From NCBI RefSeq assembly GCF_021654165.1, contig NZ_JAKFZN010000001.1, forward strand, positions 682,001 through 746,000: DNA of 64,000 nt. The letters run 5' to 3'. The position numbers and the translations under genes are program-made. The notes under the pieces are model-generated. The model did not search any database, was not told where the DNA came from, and worked only from the letters and a program-made list of their open reading frames with translations. The first letter of the stretch is position 1. Each line of letters opens with the position of its first letter. Below are positions 56,347 to 64,000 of this stretch, piece by piece. Origin of the DNA: Nereida sp. MMG025. Its GTDB lineage: Bacteria; Pseudomonadota; Alphaproteobacteria; Rhodobacterales; Rhodobacteraceae.

Positions 56347-57846
56347 TCAGTCTTCGATCGAAAGCGCCACGAAACGGGGCTGACCATCACGGCGGATCAA
56401 AAGCAGAAGCGATGTACGGCCCGCTTCTTTGGCTTCTTCCACGCGATCGTCAAAGTCCGACAAGCTGGACAAAGCCTGTTGGCCGGCTTCGGTAATCACG
56501 TCACCTGAACGCAGACCTTTTTCATAAGCTTCTGATGATTGATCAATGTTGGTGACGACAAGGCCGTTCACGCCTTCGCCAATCCCCAATTCACTGCGCA
56601 TGTCATCTGTCAGTTCCGACAGCGACAGGCCAAGCATTTCCAGTTCTTGTGGCTCTTCTGGTGTGGCGGCCGCAGGAACGGCGGTGGCTTCTGCTGTTTC
56701 ACGACGCCCCAGAGTGACCGCAAGTGTCTCGGTCTTGCCTTGACGCAGCACCACAACGCGCACTGTCTTGTCGACATCTGTGTTACCAACGCGGCGGACA
56801 AGTCCACGTGTGTCTTCGACATCAAAACCATCAAAGCTCAGGATCACATCACCCGCCAACAGACCTGCGTTTTTGGCAGGGCCGTCAGGCACGTCGGTGA
56901 TCAAGGCACCGTTGACGCTTTCAAGCCCTTCGATACCTTCCACCATGTCAGGCTCGATATCTTGGATGCGCACGCCAAGCCAACCGCGGCGTGTTTCGCC
57001 AAATTCCTGCAATTGATCAATCACGCGGGTGACGACGGCAGATGACATCGCAAAGCCGATACCGATTGACCCGCCGTTTGGCGACAAGATCGCAGTGTTC
57101 ACGCCAATAACATCCCCGTCCATATTGAACAGCGGTCCGCCCGAGTTACCACGGTTAATGGCCGCGTCAGTTTGGATGTAGTCGTCATATGTGCCCTGCA
57201 GAGCGCGATTGCGCGCCGAGATAATCCCCGCCGATACCGAAAAGCCCTGACCAAGCGGGTTCCCCATCGCCATGACCCAATCGCCCACGCGTGCAACCGA
57301 GCTATCCCCGAAGTTAACGAATTTCAGTGGACCATCGGCTTCGACTTTCAGCAAAGCGATATCAGTGTTCGGGTCCGTTCCCACGATCGTTGCTGTCAGC
57401 AGTTCTGTTGGCTGACCGTCACCGGGGAAAAACTCGATCTGGATTTCATCGGCACCTTCAATCACGTGGTTGTTGGTGACGATAAACCCGTCCTCGGAAA
57501 TCACGAAGCCCGATCCCAAGGCCGATGACCGGCGCGGACCTTCATTGCCGGGGGCGTTGCGGAAGAAATCCTCAAACGGGCTTCCTTCTGGCACGATGCC
57601 TTGCGGTCCTGTGCGACCTGCAACAACTGTGGACGTGGTAATGTTTACAACCGACGGGCTGATCTGCTCTGCCAGATCAGCAAAGCTGTCCGGGCGCGCC
57701 TTGGAAGGCGTTGCAGTCATAACGATCACCGCAAGGGCCGTAAGCACTGCCATCAAAGTCGCAAGCCAGAAAGAATTGGAAGAAGCGCTCTGTGACCGTG
57801 CCACAGCAATTGCGCGAGACTGGTTTCGTTGTGCGTTGGGTTTCAA
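56347..57846 (-). CDS. degP: DegP/HtrA-family periplasmic serine protease
   Basis: This 499-residue protease degrades misfolded envelope proteins. A membrane-anchor or signal segment is at about 25-47. The triad is His127 in TNNHVIEG, Asp162 in NTDIALL and Ser235 in GNSGGPLF; two PDZ domains follow at about 285-370 and 400-490. The TTG at 57846 is preferred because GAGGAG lies 6 bases upstream; an ATG at 57900 lacks one. It closes the hflK-hflC-DUF2065 group. Confidence 0.93.
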   Translation of the reverse strand: MKPNAQRNQSRAIAVARSQSASSNSFWLATLMAVLTALAVIVMTATPSKARPDSFADLAEQISPSVVNITTSTVVAGRTGPQGIVPEGSPFEDFFRNAPGNEGPRRSSALGSGFVISEDGFIVTNNHVIEGADEIQIEFFPGDGQPTELLTATIVGTDPNTDIALLKVEADGPLKFVNFGDSSVARVGDWVMAMGNPLGQGFSVSAGIISARNRALQGTYDDYIQTDAAINRGNSGGPLFNMDGDVIGVNTAILSPNGGSIGIGFAMSSAVVTRVIDQLQEFGETRRGWLGVRIQDIEPDMVEGIEGLESVNGALITDVPDGPAKNAGLLAGDVILSFDGFDVEDTRGLVRRVGNTDVDKTVRVVVLRQGKTETLAVTLGRRETAEATAVPAAATPEEPQELEMLGLSLSELTDDMRSELGIGEGVNGLVVTNIDQSSEAYEKGLRSGDVITEAGQQALSSLSDFDDRVEEAKEAGRTSLLLLIRRDGQPRFVALSIED

Positions 57847-58012
57847 CGTAAACTCCTCGTAATTGAAAGCGGCGTGCGAAAGACCAAAATTGGCGCACAT
57901 CTTTCCGCTGGTGGTTACAAGGTAGGGCCGAATGGTCCTTACGCCAAGGGGCGCAGCCTCAAGTCACGCGTGTGTGAAAGGTTTTTCGCAAATACGGCGT
58001 GCGCCGTTTAAC

Positions 58013-58198
58013 CTATGACGTAAAGGCTACAGCACGCAGCAAGGGTTCAATCGCGCCGGTTTGAAAAATGGCCCGCGTGTCCACATCGGTCGCCGTTGCA
58101 ACGGCCAGCACACATCCCAGGATCATGACGCCAAGCAACGCTACAACAAGCGCTTGCAATGCGTTTGATTGTTCCAGATCTGGTTGATGCGTCATCAT
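58013..58198 (-). CDS. Small single-helix membrane protein
   Basis: This 61-residue protein has one strong helix (about residues 16-37, LVVALLGVMILGCVLAVA) with an acidic N-terminus (MMTHQPDLEQ) and short tail. AGGA lies upstream. It stands between the DUF2065 gene and degP on the same strand. It may be a regulator of the HflKC/FtsH or DegP complex, but that is only a guess from position. Confidence 0.5.
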   Translation of the reverse strand: MMTHQPDLEQSNALQALVVALLGVMILGCVLAVATATDVDTRAIFQTGAIEPLLRAVAFTS

Positions 58199-58290
58199 TG
58201 GGCTGTCCTGCTGCTGCTTTGAAAGACCACATAGGACACGGTGCGCCGAAGAAAAGGCGCGATGCAGAAGTGTCGCAGGATCTTTCGAAA

Positions 58291-58491
58291 CTACAAAGCA
58301 ATCCACAGCAAAATGACGCCGATGACCATCGCTGTCAGACCAATCAGCCGCCGTGCTTCAAGGGGCAAGTCGCGCAGGGCGCGCAACAGGTCCTCAACAA
58401 GATGAGGGGCCAGTGCATAGACCAGCCCCTCTACAATCAATACCAATCCAAAGCCGACCAGCGCGAACTGGACCAGCGAGAGATCCGCCAT
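58291..58491 (-). CDS. DUF2065 membrane protein
   Basis: This 66-residue protein has two helices (about 9-29 and 47-66) with a charged loop (LVEDLLRALRDLPLEARRLIG). It matches DUF2065, which sits beside hflC in many Proteobacteria. Its start overlaps the hflC stop by one base (TAATG), suggesting it is made in fixed ratio with HflC. The function is unknown. Confidence 0.88.
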   Translation of the reverse strand: MADLSLVQFALVGFGLVLIVEGLVYALAPHLVEDLLRALRDLPLEARRLIGLTAMVIGVILLWIAL

Positions 58492-59375
58492 TACTGCGCG
58501 TTCGCGCCTTGGTCGCTCTTCAGATAGTTGAAGAACTCGCTATCGGGCGACATCACCATGGTCGAGTTTTGGCCCTGCAACGCCTGCTCATAGGCCTCAA
58601 GCGAGCGGTAGAATTCAAAGAATTCGGCGTCGCGTGTGTAAGCTTCGGCAAAGATGCGGTTGCGTTCGGCGTCTGCCTCACCTTCGATGATGCGTGCGTC
58701 ACGGGTTGCTTCGGCGATGATTTCATCAAATGTCCGGTCGGCAAGCGCAGTTACACGGCTGGCAGCCTCGCGGCCACGGGCGCGTTCGTCTGTCGCTTCA
58801 CGGTCACGTTCTGCAATCATCCGCTGCAAGGTCGCATCGAAGTTCTGCGCAGGCAGGTTTGTCTGGCGCAAGCGGACCTCGACCACATCAAGGCCAAGTG
58901 CCGCGGCACGGGCATCGGCCTGAACGCGGATGTCTTCCATAAGGCGCCCACGTTCGGGCGACAGGATGGTGTTTGATGTGACACCCTCGCTCCCCAGAAC
59001 TGCACGGATCTGACCGTCAAGGATATTGGCCAGCTGCGCTTCGGCTTCGCGCAATCCACCAAACGAAACCGCCTGACGGAACTGAACCACATCCGTGATG
59101 CGATAAAGCACAAAGGCGTCAACTTCGAGACGGCGGTCATCGGCTGGTGTCACCTCAATCGTAGGCGTTTCGAGCGACAGGATACGGTCCTCATAACGCA
59201 CCACTTCGTCCAGAACGGGCACTTTAAAGCCCAAGCCGGGCTCTTCACGCACCTGAATGATCTGACCAAACCGCAGCACAAGCGCTTTTTCACGCTCGTC
59301 GACGATAAAGATGGATGAAAGCGCGGCGGCAATCGCCAACACAATCACGGGCAGAAGGAAGCTTGATTTCCGCAT
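58491..59375 (-). CDS. hflC: HflC, SPFH-domain modulator of FtsH
   Basis: This 294-residue membrane protein has an N-terminal anchor helix (about 5-25) and a periplasmic SPFH/band 7 domain with EKALVLRFG, VEVRLRQTNLP, and a long coiled coil (about 170-250). With HflK it forms a cage around FtsH and limits degradation of membrane proteins. It overlaps hflK by one base (TAATG). Confidence 0.94.
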   Translation of the reverse strand: MRKSSFLLPVIVLAIAAALSSIFIVDEREKALVLRFGQIIQVREEPGLGFKVPVLDEVVRYEDRILSLETPTIEVTPADDRRLEVDAFVLYRITDVVQFRQAVSFGGLREAEAQLANILDGQIRAVLGSEGVTSNTILSPERGRLMEDIRVQADARAAALGLDVVEVRLRQTNLPAQNFDATLQRMIAERDREATDERARGREAASRVTALADRTFDEIIAEATRDARIIEGEADAERNRIFAEAYTRDAEFFEFYRSLEAYEQALQGQNSTMVMSPDSEFFNYLKSDQGANAQ

Positions 59376-60583
59376 TAGTTTGTTCCTCCACGGCGCAATT
59401 CATTTAGGGGCAGATAGGGGACAACACCTTGGCCGCCGCCACCTGCCTGATCTTCGAGGATGATTTTATCAACATCGCCCAAGACCTTTTCCATTGTTTC
59501 AAGATAGAGACGTTTGCGTGTCACTTCGGGCGCCTGCAAATACTCATCCAGAACCGAGCTGAAACGGCTGGCCTCACCAATCGCGCCGTTTACTTGCTGC
59601 GCGCGGTAGGCCTCTGCTTCTTCAAGGATCCGTGCGGATTGACCACGTGCATCCGCAAGACGCGCGTTTGCGTAAGCGTCAGCCTGGCGTTCAACACGGT
59701 CACGTTCCTGTTCGGCCGCTTGCACATCGCGGAACGCGTCAATGACGCTAACCTGACGGGTGTTGCCCGCCTCATCCGTAATGGCGACTTGTTGGCTTGG
59801 CGGGTCAACCTTGTTAAAGTTGACACGGATAATGTTGATCCCTGTTTCACGCGCATCCAACGTGCTCTGAATTCGTGTGCGCACTTCAGCTTCAATGGCT
59901 GCACGGTCACGGTTGAGGATCGGTGCCAATTCGGATTGCGCGATAATCTCGCGCATCGCAGCTTCCGATACGGACCGAACCGTCTCTTGTGGCTGCTGCA
60001 AGGCGAACAGGAAGTTGCGCGCGTTTTTGATGTTCCACACTACTTGGAAATCAATGTCGACGATGTTTTCATCCGTTGTCAGCATCAAGCCATCATCGCT
60101 GCCCGACCGGCCAGCGCCGATGTCTTCTGTGCGGTTGGTGGTGACGTTGAACACTTCTGCGGTCACGAAGGGCCAGGGTGCAAAGTTCAGACCTTCTGTG
60201 CCCACGTCGTGAAATTCACCCAGGAAAAGCTCAACAGACTGTTGTTCTGGACGCACCGTGTAAAAGCTCGACAACCCCCAAGCGACAACAGCGATCACGG
60301 CCGCAATACCAACGGTGCCACGTGTCAAAAGCGGGCCACCGCCGCCAGCGCCGCCGCCCGATCCGTTGGACCCGTTGCCACCACCTTTGCCGCCCATCAG
60401 GACGCGCAACTGTTCTTGGCCTTTCTTCATCAGCTCGTCGATTTCAGGAATCTGGGGGCCATCAGGCCCCTGCCCCGGGCGGTTCGGGCCACGCCCGCCG
60501 CCGTTGTTGCCATTGTTGCCTCGGTCGTCATTGCCGCGGTTGCCACCGCCGCCGCCCCAAGGGCCGCCGTTATTTCCAGCCAT
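59375..60583 (-). CDS. hflK: HflK, SPFH-domain modulator of FtsH
   Basis: This 402-residue protein has a Gly/Asn-rich cytoplasmic N-terminus (about 1-45, repeated GGN and GNN), a membrane helix (about 90-112) and an SPFH domain with FYTVRPEQQSVELFLGEF and ARETGINIIRVNFNKVDPP. It partners HflC. The gene is first in the hfl group, 93 bases after gor. Confidence 0.94.
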   Translation of the reverse strand: MAGNNGGPWGGGGGNRGNDDRGNNGNNGGGRGPNRPGQGPDGPQIPEIDELMKKGQEQLRVLMGGKGGGNGSNGSGGGAGGGGPLLTRGTVGIAAVIAVVAWGLSSFYTVRPEQQSVELFLGEFHDVGTEGLNFAPWPFVTAEVFNVTTNRTEDIGAGRSGSDDGLMLTTDENIVDIDFQVVWNIKNARNFLFALQQPQETVRSVSEAAMREIIAQSELAPILNRDRAAIEAEVRTRIQSTLDARETGINIIRVNFNKVDPPSQQVAITDEAGNTRQVSVIDAFRDVQAAEQERDRVERQADAYANARLADARGQSARILEEAEAYRAQQVNGAIGEASRFSSVLDEYLQAPEVTRKRLYLETMEKVLGDVDKIILEDQAGGGGQGVVPYLPLNELRRGGTN

Positions 60584-60676
60584 GTATTCGGTTACTCTCT
60601 GATTGCTGAGGATATTGACGCTTAAACTGCGCTCTTTTCTGCGGATTTCAAGTCGAAGTCGACCGAAACACGCCCC

Positions 60677-62107
60677 TTAGGCCGAGCGCATAGGGGTTTT
60701 CATTGTCACCAATTCTTCGGACATTGTCGGGTGGACCGCGCAGGTCTGATCAAACTGCTCTTTGGTCGCCCCCATTTTGATCGCAATGCCTGCCAGTTGA
60801 ATCATTTCCCCCGCATGCGGCGCCACAATGTGACACCCCAGAACTACGCGGGTCTTTTGACTGACAACCAGTTTCATCAAAACGCGATCGGGCCTGTCTG
60901 CAAAGGCCGTCTGCATGGGCCGGAAGCTGGTGCAATAGACATCAATCGGCTCTTGATCGCGGGCTTCCTCTTCGGACAGCCCAACTGTTCCCATCTCGGG
61001 TTGGGTGAAAATCGCCGACGGGATAAGGTCGTGATCAACAGGGGTGGGATTGTCCTTGAACACGGTTTCGACAAAGGCCATGCCTTCGCGGATCGCAACG
61101 GGGGTCAGCTGTACGCGGTTTGTCACATCGCCGATCGCGTAAATGTTATCGACAGTCGTTTTGGAATACTCATCCACAACGATCTCTCCGCGTCGGCCGA
61201 TTTCAATGCCGATCTCTTCCAACCCCATGTTATCTGCGTTGGGCACACGGCCTGTCGCGAACATTACCTGATCAAATTCAGCCTCGTCCCCTTGGGTGGA
61301 TTTCACGTAAATCGGGCCGCCCTTGCCGGCTTCGGACAGCGGCGTTGTGCCGTCGTCACCAACAGGCCCCGTCATGTCCGGATCATGATCAGCCGCAAGC
61401 GACATTTGGTGGATGTTGATGCCAAGACGCAGGTTGATGCCCTTTTCGCGCATTTGCTCGGCCACCATGCCGCGGGCCTCGTCATCGAAGCCGCGTAGAA
61501 TTTGGGCCCCGCGATAATACTGCGTGACCTCAACACCAAGGCCATTCAGGATGCCCGCAAATTCACAGGCGATATAGCCACCGCCCACGATCAGGATCGA
61601 CTTGGGCAATTCATCAAGCAAGAAAATCTCGTTGCTGGTGATGCCCAGATGCGCGTTTGGCAAATCGGGTTTGACGGGTCGCCCACCCATGGCCAGCAAG
61701 ATGGTTTTGGCCGTTACTGTTTCGCCTGTGCTCAGCTCAACTGTGTTGCGATCCTTCAATGTCGCCCGCGCATCAAAGCTGGTCACACCCGAATTTTTCA
61801 GCAAGTTGCGATAAATGCCTTCCAGCCGGTCCAATTCTGCGTGCATCCGCTTTCGAAACGGATGCCAATCAAAAGCGCCGTCCTGCACATCCCAACCATA
61901 GTTGCGCGCATCTGCAAAGCTTTCGCGGTATTCACTTGCAAACACCATCAGCTTTTTGGGAACGCACCCGCGGATGACACAGGTGCCGCCATACCGGTAT
62001 TCCTCGGCCAGCGCGACCTTGGCCCCCTCGCCTGCCGCGACGCGCGCCGCGCGCACCCCGCCCGATCCGCCACCTATCACAAAGAGGTCGTAGTCGAAGT
62101 TTGTCAT
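60677..62107 (-). CDS. gor: Glutathione-disulfide reductase
   Basis: This 476-residue flavoenzyme reduces GSSG with NADPH. The redox disulfide is Cys43-Cys48 in GGTCVIRGCVP, with FAD motif IGGGSGG, the NADPH-binding ILIVGGGYIACEFAG and the C-terminal base His in CAVHPTMSEE. It follows rpiA by 54 bases on the same strand, placing NADPH use beside the pentose phosphate pathway gene. Confidence 0.94.
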   Translation of the reverse strand: MTNFDYDLFVIGGGSGGVRAARVAAGEGAKVALAEEYRYGGTCVIRGCVPKKLMVFASEYRESFADARNYGWDVQDGAFDWHPFRKRMHAELDRLEGIYRNLLKNSGVTSFDARATLKDRNTVELSTGETVTAKTILLAMGGRPVKPDLPNAHLGITSNEIFLLDELPKSILIVGGGYIACEFAGILNGLGVEVTQYYRGAQILRGFDDEARGMVAEQMREKGINLRLGINIHQMSLAADHDPDMTGPVGDDGTTPLSEAGKGGPIYVKSTQGDEAEFDQVMFATGRVPNADNMGLEEIGIEIGRRGEIVVDEYSKTTVDNIYAIGDVTNRVQLTPVAIREGMAFVETVFKDNPTPVDHDLIPSAIFTQPEMGTVGLSEEEARDQEPIDVYCTSFRPMQTAFADRPDRVLMKLVVSQKTRVVLGCHIVAPHAGEMIQLAGIAIKMGATKEQFDQTCAVHPTMSEELVTMKTPMRSA

Positions 62108-62161
62108 GTCAGGGGCCTTTCAAAGGGTCAGGGTCGTGTCAGGGTAAGCGCGTGGAGGTGT

Positions 62162-62947
62162 CTAATCCAAGTCGGCAAACAGGTTTTCATTTTCAAGAAA
62201 ATCAACGCGGGTCTCGTCAAATGTGCCGCTGTTGATATCGTTGACTTCGACGCGGCCATCCCCGTGCCCCACAACAACAATGTCGCAAATGTCGATGAAC
62301 AATCCGTTCTCAACGACACCAGGGATTTGATTGATCACAAGGCTCAACTGACGGGCATTACCAATTCGTTTGAGGTGCAGATCAAGAATATGATTGCCTT
62401 CATCCGTCACAAAAGGCGCGTCGCCATTCATCCGCAAACTGGCCGTACGCCCCATAACATCCAATCCGATCAAAACCTCTTCGATCAGCGTCTTACTGGT
62501 CTGCCAGCCAAATGGGATCACCTCGACGGGCAAGGGGAACGCGCCAAGCGTGTCAACTTTCTTTGCCGCATCCGCGATGACAATCATCTGGTCACTGGCC
62601 GTTGCAACGATCTTTTCTTGCAACAACGCGCCGCCACCGCCTTTGATCAGGCTCAGCTCGCCATCATATTCATCAGCCCCGTCAATCGTCAGATCAAGCC
62701 AACGCGCCTCGTCAAGACTGATCACCTCGATCCCGACCTCGCGGGCAAGATCGGCTGTTCGGCTCGACGTCGGAACCCCCTTGATGCGCAATCCTTCGTC
62801 GCGCACCCGCTCGCCCAGACATTTCACCATCCAGGCGGCGGTCGATCCTGTGCCAAGACCGACCTTCATGCCCGATTGCACAAAGGCGCAGGCACGTTGG
62901 GCTGCAATAAACTTCGCTTTGTCGATTGGAGAGAGGTCGGCGGCCAT
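62162..62947 (-). CDS. rpiA: Ribose-5-phosphate isomerase A
   Basis: This 261-residue enzyme interconverts ribose-5-phosphate and ribulose-5-phosphate. GLGTGSTAAW, the active-site DGADE, and KGGGGALLQEK are all present. The ATG at 62947 (MAADLSP) is the family start; the open frame further upstream to 63304 has no RpiA similarity. It is divergent from sdaA. Confidence 0.94.
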   Translation of the reverse strand: MAADLSPIDKAKFIAAQRACAFVQSGMKVGLGTGSTAAWMVKCLGERVRDEGLRIKGVPTSSRTADLAREVGIEVISLDEARWLDLTIDGADEYDGELSLIKGGGGALLQEKIVATASDQMIVIADAAKKVDTLGAFPLPVEVIPFGWQTSKTLIEEVLIGLDVMGRTASLRMNGDAPFVTDEGNHILDLHLKRIGNARQLSLVINQIPGVVENGLFIDICDIVVVGHGDGRVEVNDINSGTFDETRVDFLENENLFADLD

Positions 62948-63157
62948 GGCAGTGTCCTGATAATCGTTTTCATCTGTATAAGCCGCACGGCCGAAAGGTG
63001 CGAGAGGATTGGCAGAAAAACTGATCTTCTTTTGTTCAAAAATATCCAAATACCGCCCCATCAACGCCCAATAGGTTGCGTTTCGACGACCAGAGGTCGC
63101 AAACAGCCTTACCGCTCGCTGGCATCTGCTTACTCTGACCCCAAGGGAGTGGTGTAG

Positions 63158-64000
63158 ATGTTCTTGTCGGTATTCGAGATGTTCAAAGTCGGGATCGGCC
63201 CGTCCTCCAGTCACACGATGGGCCCGATGGTTGCAGCGGGCCTGTTTCTGGATCAGTTGCGTCATGCACCTTTCACAGCGCATGGGCTCAGGGCCTCTTT
63301 GCATGGATCACTGGCTTTCACGGGTGTAGGCCACGCAACAGACCGTGCCACAATTTTAGGACTGGCAGGGTTTTCACCAGGTACCTATGACGCAGACAGG
63401 GCCGAAGCTGTGCTGGCGCAAATCCATGACACGCACACCATTAACGCGCCTGATCTGCCGCCGCTTCAGTTTCATCCCAAACATGATCTGGTTTTCGATT
63501 ATGGCCCACCGCTTGGCGGTCATGCGAATGGCATGCAAATCCACGCAACTGACGCGCAAGGCGACATCATCTTGTCGCAAACCTATTACTCCATCGGCGG
63601 CGGCTTTGTTCTGACCGAAAAACAGCTGACGCAAGGCGCCGATCGCGATGAAGGCGCCCCCGTCCCCTACCCGTTCAAATCTGCCGCCGACATGCTGCGC
63701 ATGTGCGAAACCACGGGCAAATCCGTGGCAGACCTCAAACGCGCCAATGAACTTTCGCGCATGAAGAGCCATGATCTTGACCGCGGCCTTGCCCGCCTTT
63801 GGGAGGTTATGAATTGCTGTATCGACAGGGGCTTGCAAGCCGAAGGCATTTTGCCGGGCGGCTTACAAGTCAAGCGCCGCGCAAAGGGGATTTATGATAA
63901 ACTACAGGCCGAACGCGGCATGAACCTGACCGCGCCCCATACGATCAACGATTGGATGAGCGTTTATGCGATGGCCGTGAACGAAGAAAACGCGGCGGGC
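63158..64000 (+). CDS. sdaA: L-serine ammonia-lyase, partial at window end
   Basis: The first 281 codons of an iron-sulfur-dependent L-serine dehydratase, which converts serine to pyruvate and ammonia. It starts MFLSVFEMFKVGIGPSSSHTMGPM, the hallmark of the beta-domain, with GHATDRATILG and the substrate-loop region SIGGGFV following. The alpha domain, including the cluster cysteines, begins before the edge and continues beyond it. The ATG has CAAGGGAG upstream. Confidence 0.93.
   Translation, partial: MFLSVFEMFKVGIGPSSSHTMGPMVAAGLFLDQLRHAPFTAHGLRASLHGSLAFTGVGHATDRATILGLAGFSPGTYDADRAEAVLAQIHDTHTINAPDLPPLQFHPKHDLVFDYGPPLGGHANGMQIHATDAQGDIILSQTYYSIGGGFVLTEKQLTQGADRDEGAPVPYPFKSAADMLRMCETTGKSVADLKRANELSRMKSHDLDRGLARLWEVMNCCIDRGLQAEGILPGGLQVKRRAKGIYDKLQAERGMNLTAPHTINDWMSVYAMAVNEENAAG

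Noticed and set aside
59429-60625. 398-codon frame opposite hflK
   Set aside because: It is fully antisense to hflK; the Ala-rich end reflects the Gly-rich hflK N-terminus.
61502-63157. 551-codon open frame on the plus strand opposite gor and rpiA
   Set aside because: It crosses two well-supported genes and the intergenic gap, and ends where sdaA begins; no ribosome site or motif supports it.
62948-63157. Gene or riboswitch in the rpiA-sdaA gap
   Set aside because: No convincing frame or conserved RNA motif was seen; a weak A/T-rich stretch near 63010-63050 is probably promoter DNA.

Overview
The window is ordinary chromosomal DNA of an alphaproteobacterium. Gene content and order point to Rhodobacteraceae, most likely the Roseobacter group: hflK-hflC-DUF2065-degP, glyQ-DUF6446-glyS-pyruvate phosphate dikinase, folB-folP-glmM, ftsY-EamA-yciB, tmk-holB-tatD-MBL, a free-standing ctaD, and a SAM-II riboswitch ahead of metZ. 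I see no insertion sequence, prophage, CRISPR array, plasmid gene or rRNA. There is one tRNA, tRNA-Leu(GAG). About 62 protein genes are packed tightly, with many 1-4 base start/stop overlaps; the last one (sdaA) runs off the right edge.

Layout. 0-6.9 kb: cell-wall genes (RlpA-like SPOR lipoprotein, D,D-carboxypeptidase), then tmk, holB, tatD, an MBL hydrolase, an AEC transporter and a carboxymuconolactone-decarboxylase-like protein. 6.9-14.7 kb: tRNA-Leu, a DUF2306 membrane protein, a membrane-anchored LytTR regulator, lipB, a polytopic membrane protein, ctaD, DUF2244, yqeY and carA. 14.7-22.9 kb: a BcsA-like glycosyltransferase with an N-terminal MshEN-like domain, a GntR regulator, a HAD nucleotidase, a UbiH-type hydroxylase, a class V aminotransferase, two overlapping Lrp/AsnC regulators and divergent ilvC. 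22.9-34.2 kb: an EamA exporter, glmM-folP-folB, a SleB-type hydrolase, a PPDK and glycyl-tRNA synthetase. 34.3-43.8 kb: a degenerate trypsin-fold protein, a ThDP decarboxylase, trkH, chrA, folE2, riboswitch-controlled metZ and a YfcG-type GST. 43.9-50.8 kb: yciB, EamA, ftsY, a lytic transglycosylase, a NuoE-NuoF fusion and an AlkB-type monooxygenase. 50.8-64 kb: xseA, purD, a ferredoxin, an EctC-like cupin, the hfl/degP membrane quality-control group, gor, rpiA and sdaA.

The most unusual items are: (1) FtsY carries two perfect P(EP)16 arrays of identical length written in two different synonymous hexamers; (2) the SPOR/peptidoglycan-binding/trypsin-fold protein at 34.3 kb appears to have lost all three catalytic triad residues; (3) metZ has a complete promoter, SAM-II aptamer and intrinsic terminator; (4) a perfect TTAA-N7-TTAA CtrA-type site lies ahead of the MshEN-glycosyltransferase gene, whose 3' end runs 146 bases antisense into gntR; (5) a NuoE-NuoF diaphorase fusion and an ectoine-synthase-like protein each stand without their usual partner genes; (6) FolB has an unrecognised C-terminal extension of about 165 residues. 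Nothing here amounts to a multi-gene system of an entirely unknown kind. Family assignments come from reading motifs by eye, without database searches.
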